From Cladocopium goreaui (lineage: Eukaryota; Sar; Dinophyceae; Suessiales; Symbiodiniaceae): DNA of 64,000 nucleotides. This document shows positions 44,362-54,900 of this stretch, one piece after another. The position numbers and the translations under genes were made by a program. The stretch is from contig CAMXCT020006751.1 of assembly GCA_947184155.2 (NCBI GenBank), positions 160,001 to 224,000 on the forward strand. Direction: 5' to 3'. Under the pieces are notes generated by a model. It had not been told where the DNA came from. It saw only the letters and a list, made by a program, of their open reading frames with translations, and did no database searches. Every line of letters starts with the position of its first letter. Position 1 is the stretch's first letter.

Positions 44362-47267
44362 AGAAACGTAAGAAAGCAAAGTTGAGAGGTGATCAACATG
44401 AAGTAGCTGTTGGAAGTGATGCAGGTGATGCTGAGGAAATGTCGTGCCATGCCGATGACTATGCCGAGTTTGACGATGATGGGTACGAGCCCAGCATTGG
44501 ACCGGATGATGTCGATGAAGATCATCAAGTTGAGGTTGAAGAGATTCCTGAAGATGGAGGAGGTGAAGATGACGACGATGTCATTGATGTTGATGAGGAA
44601 GATGGAGGAGTCCGATTGAGTAAGAGGGGAACTTTGAAGAATGAGGCAAGATCAAAGGTTCATCTTCTAACTCATCGCTATAAGAACCCATACTGTGAGT
44701 CGTGCGTGCGTGCCAAGATGAAGCACAGGAAGACGTTCAGAGGAGCGTTTCAGCGTAAGCTCACGAAGTTTGGGGACCTGGTCACATTCGACTACGTTGA
44801 CAATCGTCGTATTGCTGAACAGGACTATGGCGACGACAAAACCATCTTTGTCATCAGGGATAGATTTACGGGGATGCTTCAATCTTACCCTTCTGCTAGG
44901 AAGGATACTGACGCAGTCATCCGGGCGGTCAAACAATTCATGGGCCGTCGTAAGATCAGAGAAGCATACTCCGATGATGCCCCGCAGTTCGACAAGGCCA
45001 TGAAGATCCTGAAGATCCCAATGGACACATCATTGGCCGGAAAGACCAAGCACAACTCACTTGCAGAAAGAACTAACCAGTTTGTGCTCGTGGCAACCAC
45101 GACATGCCTACTTGAAGCAGGAATTCCACCGTGCTTCTGGATGTACGCTATCAGATGCGTAAGCCACCTGCTCAACATCGAGCCCAACGATGATGAGGTA
45201 AGTTCTTGGTGCAAACTTCATGGAGAAGAATTCAAAGGGAAGATGATACCTTTTGGTGCCCTCGTGTACTTCAAGCCCAGTGGTTCACGTGAACGAGAAC
45301 AACAACACAAGTTTGACCCCATGGGAATTCCCGGAGTGTTCGCCGGATACTCCATCGGCCCCGGGCTCCATTGGTCGAGAAAGTACAGGGTATGGGCATT
45401 ATGTGATTGGAGTAAACAGAACTTGGCTTATGACGCTGAGAAACCCGTCGCCAAATTGAGGACTCCGCACTACACCGAAAGGGTAGAACTAAAAGAACCT
45501 CTTGAATTCCCATGCAAGTCAGAGTATGAAAGGATTAATGTTTCCATTGAGGGACTAAAAGTAAAAGATCGTCTTGAAGGAAACCCCGAAATCCTACCGC
45601 CACCTCCTCCGGATGATGGTGATGACGATGAAGATGGAGGTGATGACGATGGTCATGGTGGTGATGGTGTACCTTCGTCGAAGGTCCCACAAGAAAAGAC
45701 TGAAGGGGAGTTGGAAGCTGAAAGACTCCTTGGTGAAGTATCTGAAAGAATGGGACCACCGGGTATCGACAAGCCCGCACATCCAGACCTTCATGTTCCA
45801 AAAGGAGGGCCAGAACACTACTCCATTGGAAAGGCCGGGGATGGGGTTGTATACCTGAATGACGACGGTGAATGGGTGAAGCTCAATGCTCGCGGTCATC
45901 CATATCGTATTGACGAACGTGGTTTTCGCAGAATATCAACTACTCCTAGGCCATCAAAATATACCCCTGACGAGTGGAGGAAGATGTCACCGACCGTCAG
46001 AAAGGGCATCGCCAAGGCCGAAGAGAAGAAGGTTGAAGCTGAAGAAGAAAAGAAGAAGAGCGAGGCGAAAATCAAGGAGAGTGAAGAGCGAGCAAAGAGA
46101 AAAGAAGAAAAGAAGAAGGCAAAAGAAGCCAAGAAAGCCAAATCTTCCAAGAAAGACGACAAAGATGATCATGTTTCTGGAGTAGCCATGTCCCAAGACT
46201 ACGTCCGAAGGGGCAAAGTTTTCCAATATGGTAAAGGGTCCACTTCTCTCGTCAGGAGAGGGATTCCTGCCCTTGCTCCATGCAATTCTGATCTATCAGA
46301 CACTGATGTACCTGATGATGATGACTTCTTGATGGAGTGGGATGAATGGTCTGAGATCGAGAATGGCAGGGGGCCGAAGGCTACTTGGAACAACGACAAA
46401 GTGTATGACTTCAACCAGGGGAAAGTGGTGGCTGCTGCGACCTTGCACAACACCGACGAAGTACCCCAAGACGCTCGTGGCCTCAGTGATGTTTTCCATC
46501 CATTTCCATGCATGCCATGCATTAATCATTGTGATGATCATCGAGAAAAGATAGTATCAAATGGTGATGGAATCAATATCAACAAGATGTTCAACACTGC
46601 AGTTGCAAGGCCTGTTGGTCGAAAGGAAATGATGGAAAACGATGAAGCACGTAAGGCCATGAGGAAGGAATGGTTAGGTCAACATGCTGCTGGAGTCTAT
46701 GATTTCAGTGTTATAAGGGAATATGATGACGTTGTTCGAGAAGCAAAAGCAAACAAGACAGAGGTTCACATGGCCAGAGTACATGGAATTTGTGTTGAGA
46801 AGAACTACCAGTTGCCTGCAGGAAGCCCTAGTAGGAAGTTCAAAGGCCGAGGTGTCTTACTTGGTAATCAGGTGAAGAACCAATTCTGGGAGGCTGCTTT
46901 CTTCCAAGACTTGGGCAATTCTCCAGCTACTTTTGAGGCATCGAGATGGGCTGATTTCTATGGGTGTCTTCCGGGCCATAATGTAAAACTTGCCGACGCT
47001 ATTCAAGCATACATTCAGGCAAAATTAACCGGACCACCATGTTGGGTTGAGCTACCCGAAGATGCTTGGCCAGACGATGTCGATATTCGAAAACTCCGTA
47101 GGCCAGTTGTAAGGTTGGTTAAAGCTTTGTACGGCCACCCCGATTCGGGAACAATGTGGGAACAACATTGTGATCGGAATGTTCGAGAACTCGACTTCGT
47201 TCCTGTTGGAGAAGAATGGCCTTCTATGTATTTTCATAAGAAACTAAACTTCTTGTCATCTATGTAG
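44191..47267 (+). pseudogene. Copia integrase and 5' part of reverse transcriptase
   Basis: After an acidic linker (EIPEDGGGEDDDDVIDVDEE) the zinc motif HLLTHRYKNPYCESC introduces the integrase. Catalytic acids are visible as D in VTFDYVD (about 44785), D in YSDDAPQF (about 44967) and E in NSLAERTNQF (about 45060). A Pro/acidic and Lys/Glu-rich spacer follows. Reverse transcriptase then begins near 46590, with RKFKGRGVLLGNQVKN, DAIQAYIQAKLTGPPCW and LVKALYGHPDSGTMWEQHC. The frame is lost just before the YVDD box and stops at 47267. It would make cDNA and integrate it if the frame were intact. Confidence 0.8.
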
Positions 47268-48190
47268 ATGACTTAAAGCTGGCAGGACCGGAAGAGAACC
47301 TGACTAAGGGTTGGGAGATGCTCAGATCAAAACTCAACATCGAGCCCGAGACTGACTTGGGGCTCTACCTTGGTTGTGTTTTGAGAAAGGGATCTACCAA
47401 ACTTCATGATGGTACCCCGGTATCGACCATGACCTATGACATGGAAGGTTTGTTGAAACTGTCGGTTGAGAAGTACTTGGACATTGTTGGAAAAGATACG
47501 AAGCTGAAACACGTATCCACTCCAAGTTTACCTGAAGAAACAAAGAAACATAAGTCTAGAGCACCATGTCCCGGGAACCCCAAGAATAAGAAAGTATGTC
47601 CATGGTGTACTCATGAATTTGATCCGGACGCTCCATTGTTTTATGAACAAGGAACCCAAGGGGAAGACGTCTCGCCTGGGGAGTCTGAGAGAGGTGCATT
47701 GGCACCACACGCTGCCAGCGTGCTGATGAAGCTGCTGTACGCGGCAAGGATTGCTCGTTTCGATCTGCTTCGTTCCATTAATTCCCTGGCCAGGAATGTA
47801 ACAAAGTGGACCATTGATGACGATGCAAAGTTGTATCACTTGATGTGCTACGTGAATTCCAGCCTATCTAAGAGAATGACCGGATGGGTTGGGGACAACT
47901 TCAATGACTTGACATTGTCTTTATTTGCTGATGCTGATTTTGCAGGGTGTGCCCAATCTTTGAGATCTACTTCAGGGTCTCATATGCATATTCAGGGTAA
48001 CCACACACGGTTTCCTTTGTCCGGGGGCAGCAAACGGCAAGGATGTGTAAGCCATTCAACGCCTGAGGCTGAAATCGTGGCAGCCGATGTCACCCTCCGT
48101 ACTATGGGTTTGCCCGCTATGAGCATTTGGGAAACGCTGACGGGAAAGTCGCCCAAATTATTGTTCCATGATGGTCAGGTCGGGTCGTAA
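47246..48190 (+). pseudogene. Copia reverse transcriptase (YVDD part) and RNase H
   Basis: The catalytic YVDD lies at 47261-47272 in this frame (LLVIYVDDLKLAGP), one base out of step with the upstream frame. KLNIEPETDLGLYLGCVLRK follows, as expected for copia. RNase H is seen as LFADADFAGCAQSLRSTSG and SKRQGCVSHSTPEAEIVAAD, with its acidic residues present. The frame ends with FHDGQVGS-stop, where copia proteins usually continue FHDDN; the next frame resumes with the expected RNase H tail. Confidence 0.8.
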
Positions 48191-51100
48191 CCCCACTATG
48201 CGGCATCTTGAGAGGACCCATGGCATAGCCATTACCTCCCTCCATGAACATTTTACTCGGGAGAACTACGTACTCATGTATGAGGTGACCTCGAAAATGG
48301 CCGCTGACATTCACACCAAAGGTTTCAAGAATCCGTTGGCATGGAAAAGAGCATGTATGCTCATCAATCTGTTGGACCCTGGTGACATCGGTACGAAGGA
48401 TCTGCTCGATATGGTCTCACCCACCACGGATGTCGATACCACTGTCCGACAAGTGTTTCAAACCAAAACTCAAGATGTTCCAAATTTTCCATATACCGAA
48501 ATACCTATTCTACCACCTGAGGTGTATCAGAAGGGTCTTTCTGGTAAAGAACAAGTACAACAACTACCTGGCATGGATCCCATACTGGTTGTTAAGACGC
48601 CAACCTTCTTTAGAAAACGACCACCTGGTGTATCATTGCCCCATGACTGTTTGAGAAGTACCTGGATACTTTCTCATGGCAAATGGATCAAGGTTGAGGA
48701 TCGAGTTCCACCCGTTCAGCAACAAGACCGTTTCGATCAATGGGTAGAACGAGCTTGTTTCCAATACCATCCGTGTCAGCCTAGTATATCGCCGTCGGTG
48801 ATTACTAGGCAATCAGCCGGCATTGTCTCACCGGGACACCCGGCGTCAACAGCGCGACCAGGGCTCCATGCTGCCGCGGTGCCGACTCGTCAGACTCCAG
48901 TCCAGAAGTATCCTCAGTTAACTGTGGGGATGGATCAACTATTTTGTCATCAATCCCATGGAAATGAACCCACAACCATTCATGCAGCTCCTTGTGGTAC
49001 TGCTCGGGTGATCAACACGCTTCTTCGAGTTGTTCATGGGGGGAGTTCTGGATGGGGTAGTCTTCCAATGGGATTTCCTCCGTCGGGGGACCCCAATGAT
49101 GATCCATATCCTACAGAAAACAAAGATCCCAATCGACGACGAATTATCTTTGCCGGTGGTGATGAAATTGCTGGTAGAGTGTCAAGGGACAAAGCTTATA
49201 ACCCCATGACTTCGTCAAGGAAAGGAAAGAAGATATCTAAAAGCGAATGCGATCAGGATAAATGGGTATGGAAGGATGAAACTACATTGACGAGAGTGCA
49301 CAAGGTACCGAGAAGAAAGATGTTTACCCCCAAAGAGGCTGACTTTCTACCATGTAAGCTGAGACGGTTTAGAGATGAACGGGAAACCAACCAAGTGTTT
49401 CAGTCAAGTGGGAGGTTAATCCACGACTCATGGAGATTGGCGGGGAATAACATCGAGAAGACCAATAAAAGAAATGAATTCTGGACGGGGACCACTACCT
49501 TCAAGATCATATCCAACGCAGACATCAATGATGTGATGGACAGCGGGTCTGATGTGGAGGACAGGGCATCGTGCCAGGACACTGTGGTCACCTGTATCCT
49601 TGATGGAAACATGAAAATCATCCCTTTGGATGACATGTTTATAGCCCATCATTACAAGCTGAAGCATGAGGCCAGAAAACAAAATGATTGGGATATTCAG
49701 ATGACACTCCACCGGAAGAATGGGAAGACTCTGACTTACCATTTCAGGCAATCTTATGCTGATTTTCTCGGAAAAGTACTCGATGACATTGTCATATCAC
49801 TCAACCTCTATGAGATGAAAGATGATGTCCCATGTTTACTCCTCATGTGTGCTGAAACGCAAAGTATCATCACGAAGATTCACAGACAAAGTCGGTTAAA
49901 GATGATGCATGTGGTCACAATTACCGAAGATGACGACCTGACGTCCAACTACGGAAGGGCGAAATGGAGACGTTGCATCAGAGGTCCTAGTGACTGCGTG
50001 TTCTTTGCTGGACCTTGCACCGGTGGTTCACCGTGGAATCGTTTGAACAAAAACGTGAGTGAGGTCACAGCACACAACATCAGAATGAAAGCGTTTCCGT
50101 TTCTGTATTGGGAGTTATGGGAAGAGTTCACATTGTGTCTGCAACGTGTACATGTCTTGCATGCTATGGCATTGTTGGAACTACCTCGGGGATGCGACTA
50201 TTGGAATGATGAGAGAATGAAGTTTCTGATTAGTGGGACCCAATCAACTGTGCATGACTTTGATGGATGCATGTATGGTTTGACATCAAAATTCAAAGAT
50301 GTTGGGACCGCCATCAAGAAACCATGGAGGATCGTATCGTGGGGGGTCAAGTTCTTTGACTTGCATGCGAAATGTGATGGCTCACACATCCACGGTCAAT
50401 GTGCGGGTAGGGAAACACGTGCAACGCAATTATATACCGAGAAGATTGTCAGATGTATTCTTCGGGGTGTCACAAACCAAATGTTGATCAACAACGCTTA
50501 TGGAAGGAGATATCGACCAAAGGTATTAGATGAGGTAGATCACCATAAGTCGAAATCATGTGCTTGTGTCATTGTGAACGACTATGAATGCGATGTTAAT
50601 GAGAAGACCATCAATGAACAACTATTCATTAACTTCATCACCCAACGAGGCGGTGTGAAGGTGAAGCTGAGGCTGTATCCACGTCGTGGATCGCTATTGG
50701 CAGATCCGGATCCCGTTAGAGGTAGATTGAAGGTGAAGTTAGGCTGCTACCTGCGTCGTGGGTGCGCCTTGACGGATCCGGATTCTCCTTGCCTAATCTC
50801 GGTCTTCGCAATGGCTGGAGTCGACCTTGTGATCCCATCAGCGGCCAAAGGTATTGGCTCACTGAAATCAACTTTGTCCCTCATCAAGGAGAAGAACCAA
50901 GAGCACAACCTTCCTGCTCCATTCTCCACCTACGATGAGACGAACTTCAGGGGTTGCAAGGACAAGGACATTGACGAATGGATGAATCGAGTGAAGATAT
51001 CTCCTCCTGTTGTTGTGGCCTTAGCATTTGTCATGGACAGAAGTGGCAGAGCATTTGTGACTCATGCAGTCAGGTTGCTCATGAGAATGATGCCAAAAGT

Positions 51101-51935
51101 GACCAACGAGAACGAGTTGAAGATGTCCGTCACTAGCTTCATTGACAAAGGGGCCCGACTATCAAAGTTGGTGGAAGGGGCCGCCAGAAATCCAGATGAG
51201 CAAAGCATCATGCAGCTCTTGTGCACCTTCGAGTGCGCGATTAGAATAGATGAATTTTGGGATACCCTCAAAGACCACTACACCGGGCAGAACAGCATGA
51301 TCACCAAGGAGATCACGGTTAAGGAATTGCGCGACAAGATCGCGAACACAAGCCCCACGAACCTTGGATCCTTGAATCAGACATACCCTCCTTACGGAAG
51401 TTCATGTTACCAAATCCGGAAGAGGACGAACTTCGAGGAGATCGCCCGTCGGAAGTGGGAAAGCTGGTCATTCGAAGCGATGCTGAGAGAGCAACCTGAT
51501 CGAAGTGAAGTCGAATCTCGCATCAAGTATCTGGCCAACATCATGTACGAGGAGAGCTATAGCCTCGGCTACGCACTCCGACGTCACAATGCCAGAGCGA
51601 CCAGCAACCAGGGTAAGACCATCATCGTTCAGAACGTCCTGGAAGACTGGATGTCAATGAGTTATGATCTCAGCTTGGAGCGGACGGCAGCCGTTGTCCA
51701 TCTGCAAACCATCCTCATGGTTTCCAAGATGTTACATGAGTGGATGTCAAGATTGGAGAACTTGACCCACATGTCATCCTTGTGCGAGGTCATCAAGACT
51801 GATCTGGACAGAATGAAGCTGGCCATTGACCTTCGCGACGACCTGTGGGAAGTGGGGGGCTACAACATTGAAAGGGCCTGTTTGAGGAGGTGGAGAAACG
51901 AAACAGGACGTTCTCCTGTATTCGCGACTACGTGA
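48168..51935 (+). CDS. RNase H tail and copia 3' extension with a Pro-Cys domain, about 1,255 codons
   Basis: The first 70 codons complete RNase H (HEHFTRENYVLMYEVTSKMA, then ADIHTKGF). A long region without a family I can name follows. Near 49950-50450 a compact domain shows CVFFAGPCTGGSPWNRLN, LLELPRGCDYW, FDGCMYGL, KKPWRIVS and a C-x-G-x-H-x-H run. The order Pro-Cys loop, EL/EW-P-R, GL...KPW, Cys/His loosely recalls C5 DNA methyltransferases, but motif I is not seen; I treat this as a hypothesis. A diverged tandem repeat of about 60 bp occurs at 50654-50775. An internal ATG at 50811 (MAGVDLVIPSAAKGIGS) could start a separate protein with a helical domain. The frame is lost near 51870. Confidence 0.6.
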   Translation: MMVRSGRNPTMRHLERTHGIAITSLHEHFTRENYVLMYEVTSKMAADIHTKGFKNPLAWKRACMLINLLDPGDIGTKDLLDMVSPTTDVDTTVRQVFQTKTQDVPNFPYTEIPILPPEVYQKGLSGKEQVQQLPGMDPILVVKTPTFFRKRPPGVSLPHDCLRSTWILSHGKWIKVEDRVPPVQQQDRFDQWVERACFQYHPCQPSISPSVITRQSAGIVSPGHPASTARPGLHAAAVPTRQTPVQKYPQLTVGMDQLFCHQSHGNEPTTIHAAPCGTARVINTLLRVVHGGSSGWGSLPMGFPPSGDPNDDPYPTENKDPNRRRIIFAGGDEIAGRVSRDKAYNPMTSSRKGKKISKSECDQDKWVWKDETTLTRVHKVPRRKMFTPKEADFLPCKLRRFRDERETNQVFQSSGRLIHDSWRLAGNNIEKTNKRNEFWTGTTTFKIISNADINDVMDSGSDVEDRASCQDTVVTCILDGNMKIIPLDDMFIAHHYKLKHEARKQNDWDIQMTLHRKNGKTLTYHFRQSYADFLGKVLDDIVISLNLYEMKDDVPCLLLMCAETQSIITKIHRQSRLKMMHVVTITEDDDLTSNYGRAKWRRCIRGPSDCVFFAGPCTGGSPWNRLNKNVSEVTAHNIRMKAFPFLYWELWEEFTLCLQRVHVLHAMALLELPRGCDYWNDERMKFLISGTQSTVHDFDGCMYGLTSKFKDVGTAIKKPWRIVSWGVKFFDLHAKCDGSHIHGQCAGRETRATQLYTEKIVRCILRGVTNQMLINNAYGRRYRPKVLDEVDHHKSKSCACVIVNDYECDVNEKTINEQLFINFITQRGGVKVKLRLYPRRGSLLADPDPVRGRLKVKLGCYLRRGCALTDPDSPCLISVFAMAGVDLVIPSAAKGIGSLKSTLSLIKEKNQEHNLPAPFSTYDETNFRGCKDKDIDEWMNRVKISPPVVVALAFVMDRSGRAFVTHAVRLLMRMMPKVTNENELKMSVTSFIDKGARLSKLVEGAARNPDEQSIMQLLCTFECAIRIDEFWDTLKDHYTGQNSMITKEITVKELRDKIANTSPTNLGSLNQTYPPYGSSCYQIRKRTNFEEIARRKWESWSFEAMLREQPDRSEVESRIKYLANIMYEESYSLGYALRRHNARATSNQGKTIIVQNVLEDWMSMSYDLSLERTAAVVHLQTILMVSKMLHEWMSRLENLTHMSSLCEVIKTDLDRMKLAIDLRDDLWEVGGYNIERACLRRWRNETGRSPVFATT
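50654..50775 (+). repeat. Diverged tandem duplication inside the coding frame, unit about 60 bp
   Basis: GTGAAGGTGAAGCTGAGGCT...GCAGATCCGGATCCC and TTGAAGGTGAAGTTAGGCTG...GACGGATCCGGATTC are related copies encoding VKVKLRLYPRRGSLLADPD and LKVKLGCYLRRGCALTDPD. It lies between the Pro-Cys domain and the internal ATG at 50811. Confidence 0.65.
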
Positions 51936-54900
51936 CGACCACAGCCACCACCCAGATGGGCCAAGGGGCCACGGAAGTCTCCCACATCGATGGCTGGGAC
52001 GTCCCGCTGATGCCGAAAGACGGCAGAAACCCTCCAAGTCAACCAGATCATCCAGCTTGGGATCCTTCACCAATCAGAATGATGAACGACCAGCAGCAAA
52101 GGGAAGCCGATGCACAGCGGGCGCAACAGCAACAACAACAGACTGGACCTCGCAGTTCCGCCGCCGGTGGACGCGATGGTTCCAGCTCTGCAGCTGGGAG
52201 CGCACCACCACCGAAGGCTCCACCTTCGAAACCAAGGCCATCGACACCTCCTGCCAGAAAGGACTGGGTAATTCCTCGGGTGCCAAATGGGTATCTCTTC
52301 AGGACATCCTCAATGCCCGACCAAAGGAATTCAGAGTTCATCACGTCTGCTTGGATGGACGAACGGGACAACTTTCTGCTATCAATTGTCCAAGGCCCCG
52401 CAGCTGCGGCTGCCAGTACATCGGGATCAGCACCTTGGGCGCAGTATCTGAGAAGAGTGACTGCCTACGGCTGCATGGTCTTCGGAGTCTGCAATCCGGG
52501 GGTCGTGACTGAGGACACGGCATCCACGATTTCTGAGAAGGATTGGCTTAGATGCTATAGCCATATCGTCCGCAAATACATGTTGACGCGGGCTGGATGC
52601 TACCTGTCAACGGCGGGAATGCTGATGATGCTTGGACACCATGACGTGAACATCGCCAATCAGTCCGAATTGGGACGAATCAAGAAGCTGATCACGAACC
52701 CGCTTGCATGCAGGATCATTGAAGCACCGAGCGGCCCAAGGGAGGTTGACAAGTTGGCCGGTGACTTCCGGGCTGGGACGACCATCCTCATGACTGATTT
52801 GATGTTCCGCGTGGGAACCCAACGTGGGCCGCATGGCATTCAAATGGGGTTAACTGACATGGGATGGGAGAGTGTTGAAGTCTTTAAGATCCATGATTCT
52901 GAGTTTGAACGACCACTTCAACAATTTCTCGATACGCTTGACAAGGTCAAGCAACATCTCAAAACGGATACCATCGATGATGGCCAGGTAACGGTTCATC
53001 TTTGGCTGTCATTGCAGTTCCTCCATGAACAAAAGCCACCCCACTGTGTAATGCTCGAGAATGATTTCAAGAATCAATTTGTCAAAGGGGTGATTGACCT
53101 TGATCAAGTCACATCCCGACCCTTGATGGTCGCCATCAACAACGACTCCATGTTCAACGGTGTGGACTCCGTCACATCAAGAATCGCAGTTGAGCTGATC
53201 GAGAAGATGAGGCTCCAGGGGGTCTTAGTGACGTCCGACCAGAGAATGTGGCGGTCGATGTATTCCCAATATGGAAGACAGTTCTCAGTGTTGAACACGA
53301 CCAAAAAGGGGACCCTGGGAAAGACTGCAATTTGGTCTGTCATCGAGAAGAACCTGTTTCGCCAAAGGGTTTTCCTCATGTGTGCCACAAACAGGGAGTA
53401 TGTGTCCGTACTCAATGAAGGGGCATTCAAACCTGAGGAGTCCGGAATCGACACAAAGGTGTTGGAGGACATGACTGGCCCAACGGAGGTATTCAGAATC
53501 GCAAGTGGCGAAATGACCCCAGGCGACTACGCGACCGATGACACAACCATTTTCCAACGAGGCCCTGGAACGGCCACCAACAGGTTCACGAAGGACAAGA
53601 GGTTTAAGACCCGATGGGTTGAACCAGTGGTCGGCACTCATGAACTAGAACCCGTTGTGTCAGATCGATGCATGTGGTTCTACATCGACAACGAGAGCTC
53701 TGACATCATGTGCGGCTCCTGCAGAGGGGCGGTAACGATGGACGAGATCGAAACATGCCAGCTGAGACCGACCCACTGCATCAACTGCTCTGCAAACACC
53801 CAAGATCACTACAAGCGCTCCGCTCCCACGTTGGAAGCCAGGAAATCCGTCTTGCTCCTGGCGGCCAGATTGAAGGTCGCATTTGAGGAGTGTGGCATCG
53901 ACATGGTCGATATCAACCAAGGATTTCAGGCATGGCTTACTTTCACGGCATCTTCTTTGATTTCAAACACTTTATTGCCGTACGGGGAGCACTTGATGAA
54001 GTCTGTTTCGCACATGGGGGGAGTCAGGGTATCGAAGAGACAGGCTCTGGAGATCTTCCGGAATGGACGCGGCAAACAGTTCAGCATCTACCGCGAAAGA
54101 ATCTATGATGAGGTCGCGAAGAAGTGGCTCCTGGCTTTCAGGGTCACGAAAGATTGCGGGAATGTCGCGTACAAGGACTTCTTCGAGCAGGTCGCTGTTC
54201 CTGAGGTGAAGGACAGGAACGAAATCTTCGGATTCTCCCGTGCATCAGCCGAGAAGACTGGGGACATCATCGAGTTTTGGCTTGGTGTCTTGGATGTGGC
54301 AAACATGGCAAAAGGGGTTGTGAATGTCTTCAATGCCAGCGTTGACCCTGCTGAATTCCTCAACGGCTTGGAGAAGGCATTGGCCCAATTCACATCAACT
54401 TCCAGAACTACAAGCACCATCAACGACAAGAGACGAGGCTCTTTCGACTGCACCCTGCAGACTGCAGAAGCCGAAAAGGTCATGAAGATCATCCACGCAA
54501 TTCCCGGGTATGAAACGTTGAATGACTTCAACTGTCTCACAGAGTGGGAGAAAGATCAGGTCATCTCTCAGTTTCGAAGAAAGCACCATGTCACAGGGGA
54601 CGACGCCAACATGGGCGCTGATGCTGATGCCCAGCCAGGTGACGAGTCGCCGACTCACCCTGGGGAGGAGGAAGCTGATGAGCCAGCAAACGACCCTACT
54701 GATGTGGTTAGGGACTCAGAGATTTCCGGAAAACAACAACTCCTGGATGCGTTGGGAAAACTCTTCACTGTCTCTGAGGATGTCAATGTGTGTTTGTACT
54801 GTGGTAGCGCCAAACATGGTCATCTCGAATGTGAAAATGAGAAGAAGGATGAAGTCAGAAAGGTGCTAAAGGCCGTCCGGGCGTCGCTCGAGGCTGATAG

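Noticed and set aside
53100-53270. SGNH/GDSL-hydrolase-like reading of PLMVAINNDSMFNG
   Set aside because: Only a single weak block was seen. The order of other catalytic blocks could not be confirmed.
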